Shown here: positions 9,797-18,334 of the stretch, one piece after another | How the letters are laid out: each line of letters starts with the position of its first letter | Position numbering within the stretch: position 1 is the stretch's first letter | Origin: Achromobacter kerstersii | GTDB lineage: Bacteria > Pseudomonadota > Gammaproteobacteria > Burkholderiales > Burkholderiaceae_B | NCBI RefSeq assembly: GCF_902859595.1 | Contig: NZ_CADIJQ010000006.1 | Location: forward strand, 337,920 to 401,919 | DNA length: 64,000 nucleotides | Direction of reading: 5' to 3' | Program-made: the position numbers and the translations under genes | The notes under the pieces: model-generated | Seen by the model: only the letters and a program-made list of their open reading frames with translations | Databases searched by the model: none | What the model was told of the DNA's origin: nothing

Positions 9797-10659
9797 GGCG
9801 CCTGCAACTGTTGGCGCAGGGCTTGCAGGGCGGGCGAGTCATCGTCCGCGCGCCAGACCAGCTGGGTCAGGGCGGTGGCGTAAGGGCCCGTCAGTACGCT
9901 GACGCAAACGGAATGCTCCGCCCCCAGCACGGCCAGCACCGAACGCGGCACGATGGCCACGCCTGACCCCGCCGCCACACACGCCACGATGGCGTGATAC
10001 GACGCAAACTCCATCACCCGGCCCGCCGCCACGCCTTCGTGGTTCAGCCACGATTCCAGAATGCGGCGGTACGAACACCCCGCGGCAAACGCAATGACGC
10101 TGCGGTCGCCCAGATCGCGCGGGCTGGCAATGGCGCCCCATGCCAAGGGTGAAATCAACGTCAGGTCTTCCTGGAAGGCGTCCAGGGTGGCCAGCCCCTC
10201 GGCCGGAAATGGCTGGGCCACGAACGCCGCTTCGATCTCAAAGTTGCGCACCTTGGCCGCCAGCGCGCCCGATGTGCCCGTGACCAGTTCAATGCCCACC
10301 TGCGGCCAGGCCGCGTGATAGGCCGCCAGAATGGGCGGCAGGCGCGCGGCCGCCGTGCTTTCCATGGTGCCAATGCGCAACACGCCTTGAGGCGCGCCAT
10401 CCCGCACGGCGGCTTGTGCTTCGTCTGACAAACGCAGCAGACGGTCGGCATATGACAGCAGCACGCGGCCCTGGTCAGACAGCACCAGCCGACGGTTTTG
10501 ACGCCGAAAGAGCGGGGCGTTGAGCGAAGCCTCTAACTGCTTCAAGCGGGTCGACACGTTGGACTGCACCCGGTTCAGGTGCTGGGCGGCGCGCGCCACG
10601 CCGCCCTGATCGGCCACCGCCTTGAAAATCTGCAACGCGTCGAGATCCAAGTTTCTCAT
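9790..10659 (-). CDS. LysR-family transcriptional regulator
   Basis: A 289-residue LysR-type regulator. The winged helix-turn-helix occupies roughly residues 1-60 (MRNLDLDALQIFKAVADQ and the recognition region VQSNVSTRLKQLE), followed by a periplasmic-binding-protein-like effector domain. It is divergent from the MFS/Bug/oxidase operon at 10724, with only 64 nt between the starts. This is the classic layout for a LysR regulator controlling the neighbouring operon and itself through shared sites. An 18-bp palindrome lies in that gap. The effector is unknown; a substrate of the divergent operon is the natural guess. Confidence 0.9.
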   Translation of the reverse strand: MRNLDLDALQIFKAVADQGGVARAAQHLNRVQSNVSTRLKQLEASLNAPLFRRQNRRLVLSDQGRVLLSYADRLLRLSDEAQAAVRDGAPQGVLRIGTMESTAAARLPPILAAYHAAWPQVGIELVTGTSGALAAKVRNFEIEAAFVAQPFPAEGLATLDAFQEDLTLISPLAWGAIASPRDLGDRSVIAFAAGCSYRRILESWLNHEGVAAGRVMEFASYHAIVACVAAGSGVAIVPRSVLAVLGAEHSVCVSVLTGPYATALTQLVWRADDDSPALQALRQQLQAPR

Positions 10660-10676
10660 TTCAAGAACCTATGTTC

Positions 10677-10694
10677 TGAATAATTCATTATTCA
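10677..10694. promoter_or_regulatory. candidate LysR operator in the divergent promoter
   Basis: TGAATAAT (10677-10684), TC, ATTATTCA (10687-10694) form a perfect palindrome in the 64-nt gap between the divergent lysR-type and MFS starts. It fits the T-N11-A form of LysR sites and is the only strong dyad in the gap. Confidence 0.6.
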
Positions 10695-10723
10695 AGATAT
10701 AAGTACAGCCGTAGAGTGGGCGT

Positions 10724-12040
10724 ATGTCAACGCCTGCTTACCCTTCTGTGTCCGATTCCGTTGCTGACCTGCGTGGCCCCGCCCGCCTGGCCTGGCCCGC
10801 CGCGCTGGCGCTTGCGGCCGCGATGGGCATTGGGCGATTCGCCTTCACGCCGGTGTGGCCGCTGATGGCGCAGGAAGGAGGGTTGTCGCTGGCGCAGGGC
10901 GGGTGGATCGCTTCGGCCAACTACGCCGGCTATCTGCTGGGCGCGCTGGCGGCCGTGGCATGGCCCGTGCGCCGGTTACGCGGCCAATTGGCGGTCAGCC
11001 TGCTGGCGGTGGCCGTGCTGACGCTGGCGATGCCGCTGTTTCACAACGTGGCCGTCTGGTGCGCGCTGCGTCTGGCGGCGGGCTACGCCAGCGCCAGCGC
11101 CTTCATTTGCGTCGCGGCGTGGCGGCCCGTGCCGGCGGGAGACCCGCGCGAAGCGGGCGCGTCAGCGGTGACTTACGCCGGCGTGGGCGCGGGCATCGCG
11201 CTGACTGGCCTGGTTTGTCTGGCGTTGATGGCGGGGCAGGTGCGCGCCGACGGCATGTGGCTGACGCTGGGCGGGTTGACGCTGGCTCTGTCCCTGATGG
11301 CGTGGCCGGGGTTGCGCCAGCCTGTGGCGCCGGTGCGCGCGGCGGCTTCCACGGCAACCACGCCCAACGCCGCGACCCACTCCACGCCACACTCCACGCC
11401 CCACTCCACGTCACACCCCACGTCACACCCCACGCCCGCCGCCACCCGCCTGCCGCCCGCCATCGGGCAACTGGCGCTGCACTACGGCGTGTTCGGCGTC
11501 GGCTACATCATTCCGGCCACCTTCCTGCCGGCGATGGCCAAGGAGATCTTTCCGGACCCCGCCATCTTTGGCTGGGCATGGCCGCTGTTCGGGCTGGCGG
11601 CGGCGGTGTCATGCCTGCTGGTTCCCCGGCTGGCGCGGGCGCGCGATGAAAAGCGTGTCTGGCAGGCAGCGCAGGCGCTGATGGCGCTGGGCATGCTGAC
11701 GGTGGCGCTGTGGCACCACATCGCCGCTGTCATCGTGGCGGCATTGCTGGTGGGCGGCACCTTCATGGTGATCACGCAGGCCGGCATTCTGACCGCGCGG
11801 CGCACCGCAGGCGCCGCCGCACCGCGCGCCGCCGCCGTCATGACGGCCGCCTTTGCCGCCGGCCAGATCCTGGGGCCGCTGTTGGCCTCATGGGCCGCGC
11901 ACTGGGGCGCGGGGCTGCCGCAGGTGCTGGGCGCGGGCGCGGCGTTGCTGGCGCTATCGGCCTGGGGCTTGGGAAAAGTCACGACAGCCGGCAGTGGTGC
12001 TGGGCATAATGCGATCGGCCCCCAAGGCCGTACACATTAG
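10724..12040 (+). CDS. MFS transporter, YbfB/YjiJ-like
   Basis: A 438-residue, about twelve-helix major facilitator protein of the YbfB/YjiJ type. The signature AMGIGRFAFTPVWPLM in the first helix (residues 36-51) is characteristic of that family. The central cytoplasmic loop between the two six-helix halves carries a His/Ser/Thr/Pro repeat (residues 219-238) encoded by five 12-bp tandem units. The substrate is unknown. The gene starts an operon with a Bug solute receptor and a nitronate-monooxygenase-like enzyme, so uptake of a small organic compound is plausible. The divergent LysR regulator and its palindrome probably control it. Confidence 0.85.
   Translation: MSTPAYPSVSDSVADLRGPARLAWPAALALAAAMGIGRFAFTPVWPLMAQEGGLSLAQGGWIASANYAGYLLGALAAVAWPVRRLRGQLAVSLLAVAVLTLAMPLFHNVAVWCALRLAAGYASASAFICVAAWRPVPAGDPREAGASAVTYAGVGAGIALTGLVCLALMAGQVRADGMWLTLGGLTLALSLMAWPGLRQPVAPVRAAASTATTPNAATHSTPHSTPHSTSHPTSHPTPAATRLPPAIGQLALHYGVFGVGYIIPATFLPAMAKEIFPDPAIFGWAWPLFGLAAAVSCLLVPRLARARDEKRVWQAAQALMALGMLTVALWHHIAAVIVAALLVGGTFMVITQAGILTARRTAGAAAPRAAAVMTAAFAAGQILGPLLASWAAHWGAGLPQVLGAGAALLALSAWGLGKVTTAGSGAGHNAIGPQGRTH
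11378..11437 (+). repeat. 12-bp in-frame tandem repeat in the MFS gene (5 units)
   Basis: Five units of the form CACyCCACGyCm encode HSTP, HSTP, HSTS, HPTS and HPTP. The unit length is a multiple of three, so changes in copy number would keep the frame and alter only the length of the inter-domain loop. Confidence 0.9.
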
Positions 12041-12065
12041 AGAAGAGAAAGAGGAGTCACCCAGC

Positions 12066-13043
12066 ATGAAATCACTGCGCCCCCTGATCGCCGCGTTGGC
12101 GGCCGTTGCCGCCTTCAGCGGCGCCGCGCAAGCCCAGACCGCCGACTGGCCCGCCAAACCCATCACGATGATCGTGCCCTACGCGCCGGGCGGCTTTGCC
12201 GACACGCGCGTGCGGCTGCTGGCGCGCAAGCTGGGCGAATCGCTGGGCCAGCCCATCGTGGTCGAGAACAAGGCGGGCGCAGGCGGCGTGGTCGGCACCA
12301 ACCTGATCGCGAAGGCGGCGCCTGACGGCTACACCATCGGCACGGGCAACCTGGCCCCCATGGCGGTGAACCCGTCGCTGATGAAGGAAATGCCGTACAA
12401 CCCGCAAAAGGACCTGGCCCCGATCATCCTGATCGAGAACAGCCCGCTAGTGCTAAGCGTGAACAACGAGCTGCCGGTCAAGACGCTGGCCGACCTGATC
12501 GCGCTGGCCAAGAAGGAACCGAACAAGCTGTCGTTTGGCTCGTCGGGCGTGGGCGGCGCGCATCACCTGTCGGGCGAAATGTTCCGTGAGCAGGCCAAGA
12601 TCGATATCGTGCACGTGCCCTACAAGGGCGGCAGCCTGGCCGCAACCGACCTGATGGGCGGCCACATCTCGATGATGTTCGAAATGGGCTACTCGGCCTT
12701 GCCGGCCATCCAGGGCGCCAAGATCCACCCCATTGCCGTCACGTCCGCCAAGCGTCTGGCCGTGTTGCCCGACGTGCCGACAATGGCGGAATCCGGCTTG
12801 CCCGGCTTTGAGTCATACAACTGGCAGGGCATCGTCGCCCCGGCCGGTACGCCCGCGCCGATCATTGCCCGCCTGAACAGCGAGTTCAACCGGATTCTGA
12901 AAGAGCCGGATGTGCAAAAAGCCATCGCCGACACCGGCAGCCAGGCCGGCGGCGGCACGCCCGAGGAGTTCGCGGCTTTCATCAAGAGCGAAACCGATAA
13001 GTGGGCCCACGTCATCAAGGCTGGAAACATCCAGCTTCAATAA
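12066..13043 (+). CDS. Bug-family (TctC-type) periplasmic solute receptor
   Basis: A 325-residue tripartite-tricarboxylate-transporter receptor of the Bug family, abundant in Bordetella and Achromobacter. A signal peptide ends at AQA near residue 23. The mature start WPAKPITMIVPYAPGG is the Bug hallmark, followed by GQPIVVENKAGAGG and FGSSGVGGAHHLSGE in the ligand-binding clefts. The reading frame is open upstream into the MFS gene, but ATG 12066 has GAGGAG 9 nt before it and gives a proper signal peptide. It lies 25 nt after the MFS stop. No TctA/TctB membrane components are encoded nearby, which is usual for Bug proteins. The ligand is unknown. Confidence 0.93.
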   Translation: MKSLRPLIAALAAVAAFSGAAQAQTADWPAKPITMIVPYAPGGFADTRVRLLARKLGESLGQPIVVENKAGAGGVVGTNLIAKAAPDGYTIGTGNLAPMAVNPSLMKEMPYNPQKDLAPIILIENSPLVLSVNNELPVKTLADLIALAKKEPNKLSFGSSGVGGAHHLSGEMFREQAKIDIVHVPYKGGSLAATDLMGGHISMMFEMGYSALPAIQGAKIHPIAVTSAKRLAVLPDVPTMAESGLPGFESYNWQGIVAPAGTPAPIIARLNSEFNRILKEPDVQKAIADTGSQAGGGTPEEFAAFIKSETDKWAHVIKAGNIQLQ

Positions 13044-13060
13044 CCACGAGGAGTCTTCCC

Positions 13061-14122
13061 ATGGCCACCCGATTGCTTGATCTTCTGAAGCTGGACCACC
13101 CCATCATCCAGGCGCCCATGGCGGGCGGCGCCACGACGGTGGAGCTGGTGTCTGAAGCATCGAAAGCGGGGGCCTTGGGATCGCTCGGGGCGGCTTACCT
13201 GACCGCCGAGCAGATCGAAGCCGCCGTGGACGGCATCCGCGCCCGCACCGCGCGGCCGTTCGCCATCAACCTATTCGCGTCGGTGCCGGACGTGCCGATG
13301 CAGGGCGACGCCAGCCGGATGCTGGCGCTGGTGGCCCGCTACCACGAACAGCTGGGGCTGCCGGCCCCGGCCATGCCCGGCCCGCAAGCCGACCCGCTGC
13401 CCGGCCAGATCGACGCCATCCTGCGGCTGCGCCCGGCGGTGTTCAGCTTCACCTTTGGCCGCATAGCGCCGGGCGTGCTGGCACGTTGCCGGGAATTGGG
13501 CATCTTGACCGTCGGCACCGCCACGACCGTGCGCGAAGCGGTGGCGCTGGAGCAGGACGGCGTGGATGCCGTCGTGGCCCAGGGCGCGGAAGCCGGCGGG
13601 CACCGCGGCACCTTCCTGGATGAATTCGAGCAATCGCTGATCGGCACCATGGCGCTGGTGCCCCAAGTGGCGGATGCGGTGTCGATACCGGTGATTGCCT
13701 CGGGCGGCATCATGGACGGCCGCGGTATCGCCGCGGCGCTCGCCTTGGGCGCAGAGGCCGCGCAAATGGGGACGGCCTTCCTGACGACAGACGAGTGCGG
13801 CATCATCGACGCCTATAAGGCGGTGCTGCCGGCGTCCCGGTCCGAGCAATCCCGCCTGACCCGGGCATTTTCCGGCCGGCCGGCGCGGGGGATAGCCAAC
13901 GCCTTCATGCGCGACGCCGACGCCATCGCCGGCGATATCCTGCCGTATCCCTTGCAGAACGCCCTGACGCGGCCCATGCGCACGGCGGGCGGCAAGGCGG
14001 CCAATATCAACGTACTGTCCCTGTGGGCGGGCCAGGGCGCACCGCTGGCCCGGCGCGAATCCACGGCGAGCCTGATCCAGCGTCTGGCCCGGGAAACCCA
14101 GGCCGCGCAAACGCGCCGCTAG
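13061..14122 (+). CDS. nitronate monooxygenase / 2-nitropropane dioxygenase family protein
   Basis: A 353-residue FMN-dependent TIM-barrel protein. The N-terminal HPIIQAPMAGG, the glycine-rich AEAGGHRG (FMN phosphate and active-site region) and IPVIASGGIMDGRGIAAALALGAEAAQMGTAF in outline are all typical of the NMO family. The family oxidises propionate-3-nitronate or nitroalkanes and also includes enoyl-reductase-like members. ATG 13061 follows a GAGGAG ribosome-binding site and lies 17 nt after the Bug gene, so it is the last gene of the MFS-Bug-NMO operon. The genes may together take up and oxidise one compound; which one cannot be read from the sequence. Confidence 0.88.
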   Translation: MATRLLDLLKLDHPIIQAPMAGGATTVELVSEASKAGALGSLGAAYLTAEQIEAAVDGIRARTARPFAINLFASVPDVPMQGDASRMLALVARYHEQLGLPAPAMPGPQADPLPGQIDAILRLRPAVFSFTFGRIAPGVLARCRELGILTVGTATTVREAVALEQDGVDAVVAQGAEAGGHRGTFLDEFEQSLIGTMALVPQVADAVSIPVIASGGIMDGRGIAAALALGAEAAQMGTAFLTTDECGIIDAYKAVLPASRSEQSRLTRAFSGRPARGIANAFMRDADAIAGDILPYPLQNALTRPMRTAGGKAANINVLSLWAGQGAPLARRESTASLIQRLARETQAAQTRR

Positions 14123-14170
14123 GGGCTCGATCTCTGGCCGCAGCCCCCTCGCCCTGGCGCGCCCACGGCG

Positions 14171-14240
14171 CGGATCTGGGCGGATAGGGGTGGATATGGG
14201 TGAATCAGGGCGGATCTGGGCGCATCACGGCTGATCGGGG
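14171..14240. repeat. 10-bp noncoding tandem repeat (7 units) upstream of mlaF
   Basis: Seven degenerate units run with an exact 10-bp period: CGGATCTGGG, CGGATAGGGG, TGGATATGGG, TGAATCAGGG, CGGATCTGGG, CGCATCACGG, CTGATCGGGG. The gap 14123-14484 otherwise holds the mla promoter and no credible gene. The period is close to one helical turn, which would place the GGAT cores on one face of DNA. Confidence 0.8.
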
Positions 14241-14294
14241 CCGGCCGGATTGTCCCTGATGCCGAAAACACTGTTCCACCGGCGGCCTGTCGCG

Positions 14295-14322
14295 TTGTGA
14301 TTGCAAAGCGTCGGGCTACAAT
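14295..14322 (+). promoter_or_regulatory. promoter of the mla operon
   Basis: TTGTGA (14295-14300), a 16-nt spacer and TACAAT (14317-14322) form a sigma70-like promoter 163 nt before the mlaF ATG. It implies a leader of about 155 nt. The 10-bp repeat array lies 55 bp upstream of the -35. Confidence 0.55.
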
Positions 14323-14484
14323 GGCGCCTCGCCGCTGGGAGCCCGAGTCCGCCTTGGCCCCGGCACCTGAGTAACCGGGCGCTTCCCGCAGCCGCCTGTC
14401 TTGCCCCGCCGCATCGGTTTTCCGTCTCGCGAGCCTGCAAGGCAACAGGGCAAGCTCCGCCACCGAAACACCCTTTCGTTGCCC

Positions 14485-15321
14485 ATGCCCGCTCAATCAA
14501 GCAGCACCCCGGAATTTGCCCTGCGCCTGGACGGTGTGGCGCTCGGCTACGGTGATTTCACCGTGTTGCGCGACATATCCATGGACGTGCGCGCGGGCCA
14601 GGTGGTCGCCATCATGGGCGGCTCTGGCTCGGGCAAGACCACGCTGTTGCGTGCGGCCACCGGCCAGCTCGTCGCCCAGCAGGGCCAGGTGATCGCGTTT
14701 GGGCAGGACATCGCCCGCGCCACGCCCGACGAACTGCAATCCCTGCGCAAGCGTATGGGCGTGCTGTTCCAGCAGGGCGCGCTGTTCACCGACCTGAACG
14801 TCTTCGAAAACGTGGCGTTTCCGCTGCGTGAGCACACCAAGCTGACCGAAGCCGACGTCACCGACCGCGTGCTGGACAAACTTGACGCGGTTGGCCTGCG
14901 CGCCGCCGCGCACCTGAAGGTGTCCGAAATCTCTGGCGGCATGGCGCGCCGCGTGGCGCTCGCCCGCGCCGTCGTGCTGGAACCCGAACTCATTCTGTAC
15001 GACGAGCCGTTCGCCGGGCTGGACCCGATCTCGCTGGGCATCACCGCCAATCTGATCCGCAACCTGGCCGATCGCCTGGGCTGCGCGTCGGTGCTGATCA
15101 CCCACGACGTCCAGGAATCTTTCGCCATTGCCGACCGGGTGTATCTGGTCGGGCAGGGCAAGCTGGCCGCCTCGGGCACGCCCGAAACGCTGTCGGCGTC
15201 GCAAGACCCGTATGTTCAGCAGTTCCTGAAAGGCGAACCCGACGGCCCGGTCGCGTTCCAGTACCCCGAAACGCCCGCTTTTCAAAAGTGGCTTTCCGCA
15301 CAGAAAGGGCGCAAAACATGA
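14485..15321 (+). CDS. mlaF: Mla ABC transporter ATP-binding protein
   Basis: A 278-residue ATPase of the MlaFEDB complex, which moves phospholipids between the inner membrane and the MlaC carrier to keep the outer leaflet of the outer membrane lipid-asymmetric. Walker [10 protein letters not shown] is at 45-53, the signature is ISGGM at 149-153 (Ile for the usual Leu, as common in MlaF), and Walker B LILYDEP is at 169-175. ATG 14485 was chosen because the frame upstream is unconserved. The gene heads mlaFEDAC, and its stop overlaps the mlaE start by ATGA. Confidence 0.95.
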   Translation: MPAQSSSTPEFALRLDGVALGYGDFTVLRDISMDVRAGQVVAIMGGSGSGKTTLLRAATGQLVAQQGQVIAFGQDIARATPDELQSLRKRMGVLFQQGALFTDLNVFENVAFPLREHTKLTEADVTDRVLDKLDAVGLRAAAHLKVSEISGGMARRVALARAVVLEPELILYDEPFAGLDPISLGITANLIRNLADRLGCASVLITHDVQESFAIADRVYLVGQGKLAASGTPETLSASQDPYVQQFLKGEPDGPVAFQYPETPAFQKWLSAQKGRKT

Positions 15322-16106
15322 GCGGTTCCAACAACGCCATTGGCGCAATGGGCGGCTGGGTGCGCAAGCAAGTCGGCGGCATCGGCTACTTCACCCGGTT
15401 CTTTGGCGGCATGCTGGCGCGCAGCGGCATCGTGTTCTCGCGGCCGCGCCTGGTGTCGCAACAAGTTCACTTCATCGGCAACTACTCGCTGCTCATCATT
15501 GCCGTGTCCGGCATGTTCGTGGGCTTCGTGCTGGGGCTGCAAGGCTATTACACGCTGAACCGCTACGGCTCCGAAGAAGCGCTGGGCCTGCTGGTTGCGC
15601 TGTCACTGGTGCGTGAACTGGGCCCCGTCGTGACGGCGCTGCTGTTTGCCGGCCGCGCCGGCACGTCGCTGACCGCAGAAATCGGCTTGATGAAAGCGGG
15701 CGAACAGCTGTCGGCCATGGAAGTCATGGCCGTCGACCCCATTCGCCGCGTGCTGGTGCCGCGCCTGTGGGGCGGCATCATCGCCATGCCCATTCTGGCG
15801 GCGGTGTTCTCGATGGTGGGCATTCTGGGCGGCTGGGTCGTCGGCGTCGTGATGATCGGCGTGGACGCGGGCGCCTTCTGGTCGCAGATGCAAAGCGGCG
15901 TGGATGTCTGGAACGACGTGGCCAACGGCGTCATCAAGAGCGTGGTGTTCGGCATCACCGTCACGCTGGTTGCGCTTTACGAAGGCTGGCAAGCCAAGCC
16001 CACGCCCGAAGGCGTGGCGCGCGCCACCACGCGCACCGTGGTGGTGGGTTCCCTGGCGGTACTTGGGCTGGACTTCCTGCTCACCGCCTTGATGTTTGGA
16101 AATTGA
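15318..16106 (+). CDS. mlaE: Mla ABC transporter permease
   Basis: A 262-residue integral membrane permease of the MlaE family. Family motifs include [20 protein letters not shown] and [20 protein letters not shown], with five to six hydrophobic segments. It forms the membrane core that MlaF powers and on which the MlaD ring sits. ATG 15318 overlaps the mlaF stop codon, showing translational coupling; the in-frame start at 15288 lies within mlaF. Confidence 0.95.
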   Translation: MSGSNNAIGAMGGWVRKQVGGIGYFTRFFGGMLARSGIVFSRPRLVSQQVHFIGNYSLLIIAVSGMFVGFVLGLQGYYTLNRYGSEEALGLLVALSLVRELGPVVTALLFAGRAGTSLTAEIGLMKAGEQLSAMEVMAVDPIRRVLVPRLWGGIIAMPILAAVFSMVGILGGWVVGVVMIGVDAGAFWSQMQSGVDVWNDVANGVIKSVVFGITVTLVALYEGWQAKPTPEGVARATTRTVVVGSLAVLGLDFLLTALMFGN

Positions 16107-16118
16107 AACGGATCGATC

Positions 16119-16610
16119 ATGTCACGCGAAAAAACCGACTTCTGGGTAGGCCTGTTTGTACTGCTGGGCGCGGTCGCGCTGGTGTTCCTGGCGTTGCGGG
16201 CTGGCAACCTCAGCACCTTTTCCTTCGCCCCGACCTATACCTTATCGGCCAACTTCGATAATGTAGGCGGCCTCAAGCCGCGCGCCGCGGTGAAAAGCGC
16301 TGGCGTCGTGGTGGGCCGCGTGTCCAGCATCACGTTCGACGACAAGACCTTCCAGGCCGTCGTCTCGGTGAATCTGGAAAAGGCCTATCAGTTCCCCAAG
16401 GACACGTCGGCGTCGATTCTCACGTCGGGTCTGCTGGGCGAACAGTACCTGGGCCTGACGGCGGGCAGCGAAGAAGAGAACTTTACCGACGGCGGAAAAA
16501 TCCGCTATACACAGAGCGCGGTTGTGCTGGAACAGCTGATCAGCCAGTTCCTGTATGGCTCCGCCGAGAAGCAAGGGGCGTCGTCCGAGCCCGCTAAAGC
16601 ACCAAATTAA
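16119..16610 (+). CDS. mlaD: Mla MCE-domain substrate-binding protein
   Basis: A 163-residue protein with one N-terminal membrane anchor (about residues 8-27) and a single MCE domain (TLSANFDNVGGLKPRAAVKSAGV region onward). A C-terminal helix is followed by a short charged/Pro tail. MlaD forms a hexameric ring on MlaE and conducts lipid to or from MlaC. VVGRVSSITFDD and ILTSGLLGEQYLGL are typical of MlaD. It starts 12 nt after mlaE. The length fits the family (about 150-185 aa). Confidence 0.95.
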   Translation: MSREKTDFWVGLFVLLGAVALVFLALRAGNLSTFSFAPTYTLSANFDNVGGLKPRAAVKSAGVVVGRVSSITFDDKTFQAVVSVNLEKAYQFPKDTSASILTSGLLGEQYLGLTAGSEEENFTDGGKIRYTQSAVVLEQLISQFLYGSAEKQGASSEPAKAPN

Positions 16611-16690
16611 AGACGATGCGAAAGACGCCGTAACAGGCCTCGCTTCGCCTTCGCAATATCATAAGAATCGTTGATAGGGATGTCCTGATC

Positions 16691-17491
16691 ATGAACAAGA
16701 ACGCACTTTCCCGAATTGCCACCATCGCGGCGGCGGGTGCCCTGATGGCCGGCTGCGCCGCGCCGCAGAACCCCGATCCGCGCGATCCGTGGGAAGGCTT
16801 CAACCGGGGCGTCTACAAGTTCAACGACACGGTCGACCGCGCAGTGTTCAAGCCGGTGGCTCAGGCCTATACCTTCGTCACGCCGCAGCCCGTGCGCAGC
16901 TGTGTGCACAACATCTTCAGCAATATGACCGACCTCTGGTCGGGCACGAACAGCTTCCTGCAAGGCCGCGGACACGACTTCGTGAACACGCTGGGCCGCT
17001 TCCTGTTCAACACCACCATGGGCGTGGGCGGCTGCTTTGACGTTGCCTCGGCCAACGGCGCGCGCAAGATCCCGAACGACTTCGGCACGACCCTGGGCGT
17101 GTGGGGCTTCAGCCAAGGCCCGTACCTGGTGCTGCCGTTCTTCGGTTCGTCGACGGTACGTGACGGCGCGGGCCTGGTCGGCGATTTCGCCGGCACCACC
17201 TACGGCTACATGGGCATCGACTCCATCGACAACGTGCGCCTGCGCAACTCGCTGTGGGGCCTGCGTCTGGTCGACACCCGCGCCAGCCTGCTGAACGCCA
17301 CCGACACCATCGACCGCGTGGCGCTCGACCCGTACAGCTTCATCCGCGACGCGTATCTGCAACGCCGCAACGCCATGGTCCTGGGCCAGCGCGTGAACGA
17401 CGAAGATGCGCTGCCCAACTACGAAGACGACGAGGGCGATGCCCCTGCCGCCGGCAAGGCCGCCCCCGTGCCTGCGCCCGCCACCAAGTAA
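16691..17491 (+). CDS. mlaA: outer-membrane lipoprotein MlaA (VacJ)
   Basis: A 266-residue lipoprotein with the lipobox LMAGC (lipidated Cys22). The mature part has the VacJ motifs DPWEGFNRGVYKFND, LGRFLFNTTMGVGG and NDFGTTLGVWG. MlaA forms a ring in the outer membrane that extracts phospholipids from the outer leaflet and hands them to MlaC. The C-terminal 30 residues are acidic and Pro/Ala-rich and outside the conserved domain. In E. coli mlaA is unlinked to the rest of mla; here it lies between mlaD and mlaC, as in other beta-proteobacteria. An 80-nt gap separates it from mlaD. Confidence 0.95.
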   Translation: MNKNALSRIATIAAAGALMAGCAAPQNPDPRDPWEGFNRGVYKFNDTVDRAVFKPVAQAYTFVTPQPVRSCVHNIFSNMTDLWSGTNSFLQGRGHDFVNTLGRFLFNTTMGVGGCFDVASANGARKIPNDFGTTLGVWGFSQGPYLVLPFFGSSTVRDGAGLVGDFAGTTYGYMGIDSIDNVRLRNSLWGLRLVDTRASLLNATDTIDRVALDPYSFIRDAYLQRRNAMVLGQRVNDEDALPNYEDDEGDAPAAGKAAPVPAPATK

Positions 17492-17529
17492 GCTGTGGCT
17501 TGCGTTCATCGGTACAGTAAGGAGTTTTA

Positions 17530-18159
17530 ATGCGATTTGCTTTTGTTTCCCTGTTGCAGCGCCTGACTTTCGCAGGCCTCGTCGGCCTTGCCGCCGCCAG
17601 CGCCGCACAGGCCAAACCCGACCCCAACGGCCCGCCTGACCAATTCGTCGTCGCGACCGCCAACGAAGCGCTGGACGTGCTCAAAGCCGACGGGTCCGTC
17701 AAAGCCGGCAACACCGCGCGCATCAACGAAGTCGTCAACCAGCACATCCTGCCGTACGTCAACTTCCAGAAGACGACGCGCCTGGCCGCTGGCCGCTACT
17801 GGCGCCAGGCTTCCGATCCGCAAAAGACGGCGCTGGCCGACGCGTTTCGCGGCACGCTGGTGCGTACCTACAGCGGCGCGCTGACCCGCGTCACGCCCAG
17901 CACCACGGTCAAGGCGTTGCCGTTCCGTGGCGACCCCAAGGCCGACGACGTCGTCGTTCGCACGCTGATCAGCCAGGGCAACGGCCAGCCGACGGGCGTG
18001 GACTACCGCCTGGAAAAAACGCCGCAAGGCTGGAAGATCTACGACATGAACGTCGAAGGCATCTGGCTGATCGAGAACTACCGCAACCAGTTCGCGCAGC
18101 AGATCAACCAGAACGGTATCGACGGCCTGATCAAGGCGCTGAACCAGCGCAATCAGTAA
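17530..18159 (+). CDS. mlaC: periplasmic phospholipid carrier MlaC
   Basis: A 209-residue secreted protein of the Ttg2D/MlaC family. A signal peptide ends at AQA near residue 33. The body contains VNQHILPYVNFQKTTRLAAG and ends VDGLIKAL-like. It shuttles phospholipid across the periplasm between MlaA and MlaFEDB. GGAG lies 7 nt before the ATG, and the gene follows mlaA by 38 nt. It is the last recognisable mla gene; only 175 nt separate it from the next gene, too little for a STAS-domain MlaB. Confidence 0.94.
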   Translation: MRFAFVSLLQRLTFAGLVGLAAASAAQAKPDPNGPPDQFVVATANEALDVLKADGSVKAGNTARINEVVNQHILPYVNFQKTTRLAAGRYWRQASDPQKTALADAFRGTLVRTYSGALTRVTPSTTVKALPFRGDPKADDVVVRTLISQGNGQPTGVDYRLEKTPQGWKIYDMNVEGIWLIENYRNQFAQQINQNGIDGLIKALNQRNQ

Positions 18160-18181
18160 TTCCGCGGTTCCGGCTGCTTCC

Positions 18182-18213
18182 GGCCCGGCGCGCCCCTCAA
18201 GGCCCGCCGGGCC
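18182..18213 (+). terminator. hairpin after mlaC (possible weak terminator)
   Basis: GGCCCGGCG (18182-18190) pairs with CGCCGGGCC (18205-18213) around a 14-nt loop, followed by GATTATTT rather than a solid U-tract. A perfect TATAAT at 18292-18297 downstream suggests that a new transcript starts before the ABC-2 genes. Confidence 0.5.
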
Positions 18214-18334
18214 GATTATTTCGGGGACGGATAACACCCGACTCCCACACGGCTCCCGGGGCCATAGGCGCTTGCCGTCACGGCGCGCTTATATAATGAT
18301 CAATTCGCTCTTTTCCGGGCATCCCCCCGCCGTC

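Noticed and set aside
14119..14496. Leftward open frame in the gap before mlaF
   Set aside because: It runs antisense across the 10-bp repeats and the mla promoter, has no ribosome-binding site or recognisable motif, and its composition is that of noncoding GC-rich DNA.
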